NCBI RefSeq assembly: GCF_040111675.1
Contig: NZ_CP157794.1
Coordinates: forward strand, 5,289,494 to 5,353,493
Length of the DNA: 64,000 nucleotides
Origin: Salinarimonas sp.
Lineage (GTDB): Bacteria > Pseudomonadota > Alphaproteobacteria > Rhizobiales > Beijerinckiaceae
Direction: 5' to 3'
Shown here: piece by piece, positions 58,638 through 64,000 of the stretch
Layout of the letters: the number at the start of each line of letters is the position of its first letter
How positions within the stretch are numbered: the first letter of the stretch is position 1
Made by a program: the position numbers and the translations under genes
The notes under the pieces: model-generated
Told to the model about the DNA's origin: nothing
Database searches by the model: none
The model's input: the letters and a program-made list of their open reading frames with translations, nothing else

Positions 58638-60269
58638 ATGCTTCGCTCCATACCGAAACGCGACCCGCGGCCGAGACGTCGCTTCGGCGCACGCGTGGCG
58701 ACCGTCTTCGCCGCGCTCGCCCTCGGCGCTTGCGCCATCACGCCGGAGCCGTTCACGCTCGAGGAGCAGATCGCCCGCGCGGCGGCCGATCGCGAGGCGA
58801 TGTACGCGTCGCAGGAGCCCGTGCGCGGGGCGATCACGCTGGAGGAGGCCCTCGCCCGGGCCGTCAAGTACAACCTAGACCATCGGGTCGCCCTGATGGA
58901 GCGAGCGCTCGAGGACAAGGCCCTCGACGTGGCGACGATCGACCTCCTGCCCGAGGCGACGGCCCGCGCCGGCCTGCGCACGCGCGACAATGTGCAGGCC
59001 TCGTCGTCCCGCTCGATCAACACGGGCCGCCAGTCGCTGGAGCCCTCCACCTCCACCGAGCAGAATCTCGGCACGGCCGAGCTCGCCCTCTCCCTCGACA
59101 TCCTCGATTTCGGCCTCAGCTATTTCGGCGCCAAGGCGCAGGCGAACCGGGTGCTGGCCGCCGAGCAGCGCCGCCGCCGCGTCGTCATCTCCATCGCCGA
59201 CCAGGTTCGCTCGGCCTATTGGGAGGCGGTCACCGCCGAGCAGCTGCAGCCGCGGGTGCGCCAGGTTCTGGCGGAGGCCCGCACCGCGCTCGACTTCGCC
59301 CGCCAGGCCGAGAGCGAGCGCCTTCTGCCGCCGCTGGAGACGCTGCAGTTCCAGCGCGCGCTGCTCGAGATCGTGCAGCAGCTCGAGATCGTCGAGAGCG
59401 AGCTCGCCATCGCCAAGGCGCAGCTCGCCGGCCTGATGAACCTGCCGCCGGGCACGGCCTACACCCTCGCGCCGCCGCGCCGCGCCGCGCCGGGCCGGCT
59501 GCCCTACGGGCTCGACGACCTCGAGGCCATCGCCATGGTCGCCCGCCCGGAGATCCAGGAGGAGCTCTACGCGGCCCGCAACGTGGCGCTGGAGACGCGC
59601 TCCGACATCATGCGGCTTCTGCCTGGCCTGAGCCTGTTCGGCGGCGTGAACTACGATTCGAACGCCTTCCTCGTGAACAATTCCTGGGCCGACGCCGGGC
59701 TCTCGGTCACCTGGAACCTTCTGAGGCTCGTGGCCGTGCCGTCCATCCTGGCGGAGGGCGAGGCCCGCGAAGCCGTCGCCGAGACGCGCCGGCTGGCGTT
59801 GCGCATGGCCATCCTCACGCAGGTGAACCTCGCCTATCGGCGCTACCAGCGCGCCCAGCGTCTCTATGTCCGTGCGAACGAGATCCAGGGCGTCGAGAGC
59901 CGCATCGCCCGCGCGACCCGGAGCGCCGAGGAGCAGGACGCGTCCTCGCGGCTCGAGCGGGTGCGCGCCCAGGCCGCCTCGGTCCTCGCGAGCCGCGCCG
60001 GGAACCGGGCCTTCGCGGAGGTGCAGAACGCGCTGGGGTCGCTGTACGCCGCCGCCGGCTTCGATCCGCTCCCGGCCATTGTGGAGGACGTCGACATCGC
60101 GACCCTGGCGCGCGAGATCGCGGCCAACGCCGCGGCGATCGATGCGGGCCGGGTCGGATTGCCGGTGCCGCCGCCGCCGCAGGCCACGCCCGTCGCCGAA
60201 GTGTCCACGCCGACGGCGATGTACGCCGCCGCCTCGGCCGTCCTGCCGCCGGCGCGGCCGGAGAACTGA
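58638..60269 (+). CDS. TolC-family outer membrane channel lipoprotein
   Basis: A 543-residue outer membrane efflux protein with a lipobox-like signal (AALALGACAI, Cys about residue 33). Two long OEP repeats are visible: ITLEEALARAVKYNLDHRVA ... SLDILDFGLSYFGAKAQANR, and the second half AMVARPEIQEELYAARNVAL ... TWNLLRLVAVPSILAEGEAR, with coiled-coil helices between. It starts 128 bp after the adhesin gene and leads the exporter genes, so it probably forms the outer membrane exit for the adhesin. Confidence 0.9.
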   Translation: MLRSIPKRDPRPRRRFGARVATVFAALALGACAITPEPFTLEEQIARAAADREAMYASQEPVRGAITLEEALARAVKYNLDHRVALMERALEDKALDVATIDLLPEATARAGLRTRDNVQASSSRSINTGRQSLEPSTSTEQNLGTAELALSLDILDFGLSYFGAKAQANRVLAAEQRRRRVVISIADQVRSAYWEAVTAEQLQPRVRQVLAEARTALDFARQAESERLLPPLETLQFQRALLEIVQQLEIVESELAIAKAQLAGLMNLPPGTAYTLAPPRRAAPGRLPYGLDDLEAIAMVARPEIQEELYAARNVALETRSDIMRLLPGLSLFGGVNYDSNAFLVNNSWADAGLSVTWNLLRLVAVPSILAEGEAREAVAETRRLALRMAILTQVNLAYRRYQRAQRLYVRANEIQGVESRIARATRSAEEQDASSRLERVRAQAASVLASRAGNRAFAEVQNALGSLYAAAGFDPLPAIVEDVDIATLAREIAANAAAIDAGRVGLPVPPPPQATPVAEVSTPTAMYAAASAVLPPARPEN

Positions 60270-60306
60270 TCGCAGGACGGCGCGGCGACCGCGAGGAATG
60301 ACGCTC

Positions 60307-61140
60307 ATGCCCACGCTCCCTATGCCCAAGCTCCGTTCGATCGCGACCTTCGTGCTCGCAGCGGCGCTGGGCGGCTGGGCCGGACCGGCCGCGGCGCAGG
60401 ACGCCGCGCCGGACCTCTACGCGCCGCCGCCGCTGACGCGACCGGGCGAACCCGGCGACTTGGGAGCCGGCCCGGAGATTCGGGCCCAGATCAGCCCGCG
60501 ACGCCATACGGTCCTCTCCGCCGAGATCCCGGGAAAGATCGTCCGCCTCGACCTGCGCGAGGGCGAGCGCTTCGGCGCCGGAGACGTTCTGGCGGCCATC
60601 GATTGCGCCGCTCACGAGGCGCGCCGCGATCGTGCCGCCGCGCAGGAGGACGCCGCCCGCCGGCGGCTCGACACCGCCGGCCGGCTCGACCGGCTGTCCT
60701 CGATCAGCCGGCTCGAGGTCGACGAGGCGCGCGCCGCGCTCGCCGCCGCCGAGGCCGAGACGGCGCTGGCGCAGGTCTTCGTCGCACGCTGCGAGATCCG
60801 CGCCCCCTTCGCGGGCCGGGTCGCGGAGCGGCGGGTTCAGGAGCATCAGTACGTGGCGGAGGGCGACCAGCTCCTCGCCATCCTCGACGACGCGGCGCTC
60901 GAGGTGGAGATGCTCGTCCCCTCGCGCTGGCTCGTCTGGCTCGAGCCCGGGCAGGTCTTCACGGTCGCCATCGACGAGCTCGGCCGCACGATCGAGGCCG
61001 AGGTGGCCCGCCTCGGCGCGCGGGTCGACCCCGTCAGCCAATCGATCAAGGTTTTCGGGCGTATCCCGCAGGGCACGCCGGGCCTCGTCGCCGGCATGAG
61101 CGGCGTCGCCAGGCTCGCCCCGCCGCCGGGCGACGGATGA
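60307..61140 (+). CDS. HlyD/RND-type periplasmic adaptor protein
   Basis: A 277-residue adaptor: signal peptide (IATFVLAAALGGWAGPAAAQ), a split lipoyl domain (VLSAEIPGKIVRLDLREGER ... CEIRAPFAGRVAERRVQEHQ), a short alpha-hairpin between the halves, and a beta-barrel end. I prefer ATG 60307, with GAGGA 9 bp upstream; ATG 60298 is in frame but too close to that site. Its stop overlaps the next start as ATGA, so the three downstream genes are coupled. Confidence 0.88.
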   Translation: MPTLPMPKLRSIATFVLAAALGGWAGPAAAQDAAPDLYAPPPLTRPGEPGDLGAGPEIRAQISPRRHTVLSAEIPGKIVRLDLREGERFGAGDVLAAIDCAAHEARRDRAAAQEDAARRRLDTAGRLDRLSSISRLEVDEARAALAAAEAETALAQVFVARCEIRAPFAGRVAERRVQEHQYVAEGDQLLAILDDAALEVEMLVPSRWLVWLEPGQVFTVAIDELGRTIEAEVARLGARVDPVSQSIKVFGRIPQGTPGLVAGMSGVARLAPPPGDG

Positions 61141-62495
61141 ACCCGCCGCCGGATCGCCGTCTCGTCGCGCTCTCGACGCTGGTCGAGATCGAGAAGCGCG
61201 CCCGCGCCGCCGAGACCCCGGAGGCGCTGGGCTTTCTCGTCGTCAACGACACGCACATGGTCGTGCCCTATCGGCAAGCCGCGCTCTACCGCGCCGACAC
61301 GGGTACGATCCAGGCGCTGTCCGGGCTCGCGACCCCCGACCCCGACGCGCCCTTCACCCGCCGCCTCACCGCCATGATGCGCCGGCTCGTCCGCGACACG
61401 CCCCCGACGTCGCCGCGCGCCCTCGATCTCGCCGCCTTCGCGGAGGCGGCGGAGACGCCGAAGTCGGTCGAGGAGGCGCGCGCCTTCCTGTCCGCGTACC
61501 TGCCCGCGAACCTCGCCCTGGTTCCCCTCGCGCGCGGCGGTCGCACGCTCGCGCTGCTGCTGATGGCGCGCGAGGAGCCTTTCGGCGCGCCCGAGACGCA
61601 GATCCTCGGCCACCTCGCCGACGCCTACGCCCATGCCTGGGCCGCGCTCGTCGGCGCGGGGCGCAGCCGTCCGCTCGCCACGCGCAGGAGGTTCCTCGCC
61701 GCCGCCGCCGCGCTCGCGGCGGCGGCGATCCTGGCGCTGCCGGTGCGCCAGTCCGTGCTCGCGCCGGCCGAGATCGTCGCGCAGGACGCCGCCCTCGTGC
61801 GCGCCCCCGTCGACGGCGTCGTCGAGGCGATCCACGTAGCCCCCAACGCTCGCGTGGCGGAGGGCGACCTCCTCGTGACCCTCGACGGCCGCGAATTGGA
61901 GGCGCGGCTCGAGATCGCCCGCCAGCAGCTCGCCGTCGCCGAGGCCGAGCTGCGCCAGGCGCGCCAGCAGGCGGTGTTCGACGACCGCTCGCGCGCGCAG
62001 ATCGCCATCCTGGAAGGGCGTCGCGAGCAGCACGCGGCGGAGGCCGCCTTCGTCGAGGACACGCTCGCGCGCATCCGCATGACGGCCCCGCGGGACGGCA
62101 TCGCCATCTACGACGATCCGGACGACTGGGAGGGCCGGCCCGTAGCGCTCGGCGAGCGCATCATGAGCGTCGCCGACCCGAGGGCGCAGGCGCTGGAGGT
62201 CCAGCTGGCCGTGGCCGACGCCATCGTCCTGGAGCCCGGCGCGGAGGTCGCCTTCTTCCTCAACATCGACCCGGCCGATCCGACACCCGCCACGCTGGTG
62301 CGTGCCGGCTACCGCGCGGGCCCGACCCCCGAGGGAGTCATGGCCTACCGCCTGCGCGCCGACTTCGCCGAACACGACCCGCGGCTGCGCATCGGCTTGC
62401 GGGGGACGGCGAAGCTCTACGGCGAGCGTACGAGCCTGTTCCTCTACCTGCTGCGCCGCCCCATCGCCGCGGCGCGGGTGTGGCTCGGCCTATGA
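61137..62495 (+). CDS. HlyD-family adaptor with an N-terminal GAF-like domain
   Basis: A 452-residue protein. Residues about 15-165 look like a GAF-type sensor domain (LGFLVVNDTHMVVPYRQAAL; LALVPLARGGRTLALLLMAR). One membrane segment follows (LAAAAALAAAAILALPVRQS). The rest is a HlyD-like lipoyl/hairpin region (DAALVRAPVDGVVEAIHVAP; LVTLDGRELEARLEIARQQL) and a beta-barrel part. The GAF domain would face the cytoplasm. Starts and ends with ATGA overlaps. Confidence 0.85.
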   Translation: MNPPPDRRLVALSTLVEIEKRARAAETPEALGFLVVNDTHMVVPYRQAALYRADTGTIQALSGLATPDPDAPFTRRLTAMMRRLVRDTPPTSPRALDLAAFAEAAETPKSVEEARAFLSAYLPANLALVPLARGGRTLALLLMAREEPFGAPETQILGHLADAYAHAWAALVGAGRSRPLATRRRFLAAAAALAAAAILALPVRQSVLAPAEIVAQDAALVRAPVDGVVEAIHVAPNARVAEGDLLVTLDGRELEARLEIARQQLAVAEAELRQARQQAVFDDRSRAQIAILEGRREQHAAEAAFVEDTLARIRMTAPRDGIAIYDDPDDWEGRPVALGERIMSVADPRAQALEVQLAVADAIVLEPGAEVAFFLNIDPADPTPATLVRAGYRAGPTPEGVMAYRLRADFAEHDPRLRIGLRGTAKLYGERTSLFLYLLRRPIAAARVWLGL

Positions 62496-64000
62496 GCGGC
62501 GGCGCGCTCGCTCTCGGCAAGGCCGCCTCCGGCCGACCCGGCGCGGCGGCTCCGGCCCGGCAGCCGGCCCGGGTACCGCCGCTTCGGGAGGAGCTCGTGC
62601 TCCACGATGGCCCCCCGGGTGGCGATGGCGCGCCGACCTGGACGCTGGAGGATCCGCCGCGGGCGCGCTTCTTCCGCATCGGCTGGGCCGAGGTCGAGAT
62701 GCTCGCGCGCTGGGACGCGGGCGATCCCGCGTCCGTCGCCGCCGCGGTCTCCCGGGAGACCACGCTCGATCTCGCACCCGAGGACGTCGAAGCCTTCGTG
62801 CGCTTCCTCGCCAACGCAAACCTCGTCCAGGTGCGCGGGCCGGAGGCGAACGACCGCCTGGTCGACCAGCGCGCGGCGGCGCGCACGAGCTGGCTGACGG
62901 CGGCCTTGAAGAACTATCTCTTCATCCGCATCCCGCTGGTGCGCCCCGACCGCTTCCTCGGCGCGACCCTGCCGCTCGCCGCGCCGTTCTTCGGCCCGCT
63001 CTTCCGCTGGGCGACGATCGCCGCCGGCGTGCTCGGCCTCGCGCTCGTCCTGCGCCAGTGGGACACGTTCACCACCACCTTCCTGCACATGTTTTCCTGG
63101 GAGGGGGCGCTGGCGGTCGGTTTCGCGCTCGTCGCCGCGAAGTTCCTGCACGAGCTCGGCCATGCCTATGCGGCCAAGCGAGCGGGTGTTCCGGTGCCCA
63201 CCATGGGCGTCGCGCTCATGGTGCTCTACCCGGTCCTCTATACCGACACCACCGCGGCCTGGCGGCTGACGAAGCGGCGGGCGCGCCTGCGCATCGGCTA
63301 TGCCGGCATGGCGATCGAGCTCGCGCTCGCCTCCTGGATGACGCTCGCCTGGAGCTTCCTGCCGGACGGGCCCCTGCGCACCGCCGCCTTCGTGCTCGCA
63401 ACGACGACCTGGATCATGACGCTCGCGGTGAACCTCAACCCGTTCATGCGCTTCGACGGCTACTTCCTGTTCTCGGACCTGATCGACGCGCCGAACCTTC
63501 AGGATCGCGCTTTCCGCTATGCCCGCTGGCGGCTGCGCGAAGCGCTCTTCGGCTTCGGCGAGCCGCCGCCCGAGCCGCTGCCGCGCGGGCGCGCCCGGCT
63601 CTTCGTCGGCTACGCGGTCGCGACCTGGATCTACCGCTTCTTCCTGTTCCTGGGCATCGCGCTCCTCGTCTACCACTTGTTCTTCAAGCTGCTCGGCGCG
63701 CTCCTGATGGCCGTCGAGCTGGCCTGGTTCATCGGCCGGCCGATCTGGCTCGAGATCGTCGAGTGGTCGAAGCGCCGGGAGGCCTATCGCCTCAATCGCC
63801 ACACGCTCGCGACCGGGCTCGGCGCGGCGGCGCTCGTCGTCGCGGCGATCGTCCCCTGGTCGAGCGCCGTCACCGCGCCGGCCCTGTTCCGGGCCGAGCG
63901 GCAGGCGCAGATTTACGCGCCCGCCGGCGCGCGGCTCGAGACGGTGACGGCCGCCCACGGCGCCGAGGTCTCGGCCGGCGACCCGCTCTTCGTCTTCGCC
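62492..64000 (+). CDS. M50 metalloprotease-HlyD-type protein with PqqD-like N-terminus (3' end outside window)
   Basis: At least 503 residues, frame open to the window end. Residues about 45-125 (RARFFRIGWAEVEMLARWDA ... VEAFVRFLANANLVQV) resemble a PqqD-type winged helix. Several membrane segments surround the zinc site HELGH at residues 220-224, with the distal ligand motif NPFMRFDGYF (Asp322). After more membrane segments a HlyD/lipoyl-like start is seen (TAPALFRAERQAQIYAPAGA). This matches the YydH-like group of M50 proteins. ATGA overlap with the GAF-HlyD gene puts it in the exporter operon. A processing or gating role is inferred. Confidence 0.85.
   Translation, partial: MSGGALALGKAASGRPGAAAPARQPARVPPLREELVLHDGPPGGDGAPTWTLEDPPRARFFRIGWAEVEMLARWDAGDPASVAAAVSRETTLDLAPEDVEAFVRFLANANLVQVRGPEANDRLVDQRAAARTSWLTAALKNYLFIRIPLVRPDRFLGATLPLAAPFFGPLFRWATIAAGVLGLALVLRQWDTFTTTFLHMFSWEGALAVGFALVAAKFLHELGHAYAAKRAGVPVPTMGVALMVLYPVLYTDTTAAWRLTKRRARLRIGYAGMAIELALASWMTLAWSFLPDGPLRTAAFVLATTTWIMTLAVNLNPFMRFDGYFLFSDLIDAPNLQDRAFRYARWRLREALFGFGEPPPEPLPRGRARLFVGYAVATWIYRFFLFLGIALLVYHLFFKLLGALLMAVELAWFIGRPIWLEIVEWSKRREAYRLNRHTLATGLGAAALVVAAIVPWSSAVTAPALFRAERQAQIYAPAGARLETVTAAHGAEVSAGDPLFVFA

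Noticed and set aside
1..64000. CRISPR arrays, tRNA and rRNA genes
   Set aside because: No regularly spaced short repeats with unique spacers, cloverleaf-like sequences or rRNA motifs were recognised by eye; a tRNA scan would be decisive.

Overview
The window is GC-rich chromosomal DNA (roughly 70 % GC by eye) from an alphaproteobacterium. I infer a Hyphomicrobiales member, probably near Methylobacterium or Salinarimonas. The grounds are the rimP-nusA-ylxR-infB-rbfA-truB order, the cpa-style Tad pilus operon, two DUF2336 proteins, a DUF1674 protein and a DUF4347 adhesin. I saw no tRNA, rRNA or CRISPR array.

Layout. 1-2378: the end of a type III polyketide synthase gene, translationally coupled to a methyltransferase and an FAD oxidoreductase. 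2287-11230 (minus): a complete Tad/Flp pilus operon (two pilins, cpaA, cpaB, cpaC, cpaD, cpaE, cpaF, tadB, tadC), with a divergent trio at 11710-13673 (a stand-alone CpaC N-terminal-like protein and two TadE-like pseudopilins). 13684-18141: upp, an SH3 protein with an I78-like tail, a DAO-type oxidoreductase, an intact IS1182-type element and a REP-like inverted repeat pair. 18142-27552 (minus): a TPP enzyme, then the conserved transcription/translation operon, with a good sigma-70-like promoter at 27724-27752. 27870-34932: two tandem DUF2336 genes, htpX, DUF1674, a ferritin-like protein, an EamA transporter, an aminotransferase and a LysE exporter. 35063-36073: a VapBC-like toxin-antitoxin pair with a perfect inverted repeat over its promoter. 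36174-40109: a polyamine-binding protein, a cupin, glyoxalase II and an M20 amidohydrolase. 40113-46292: a LysR regulator divergent from genes fitting the aminoadipate/glutarate route of lysine breakdown (ALDH7, glutaryl-CoA dehydrogenase, CaiB-type CoA transferase).

46938-64000 is the most unusual part. Three tail-collar (MdpB-like) proteins on the minus strand lie beside a gene of about 9 kb for a 2,989-residue protein. That protein has an LEPR motif, a DUF4347 domain and many cadherin/Ig-like repeats. It is followed by a TolC-like outer membrane protein, an HlyD-like adaptor, a GAF-HlyD-like protein and an M50 metalloprotease with a PqqD-like N-terminus that runs off the window. No ABC ATPase is visible. 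I infer a dedicated export and processing system for the giant adhesin, and this is the best candidate here for a poorly described system.

The giant gene carries near-identical internal repeats (819-bp period, and 450-bp copies spaced 840 bp), so its copy number may vary. All family names come from motif recognition by eye; no database search was possible.
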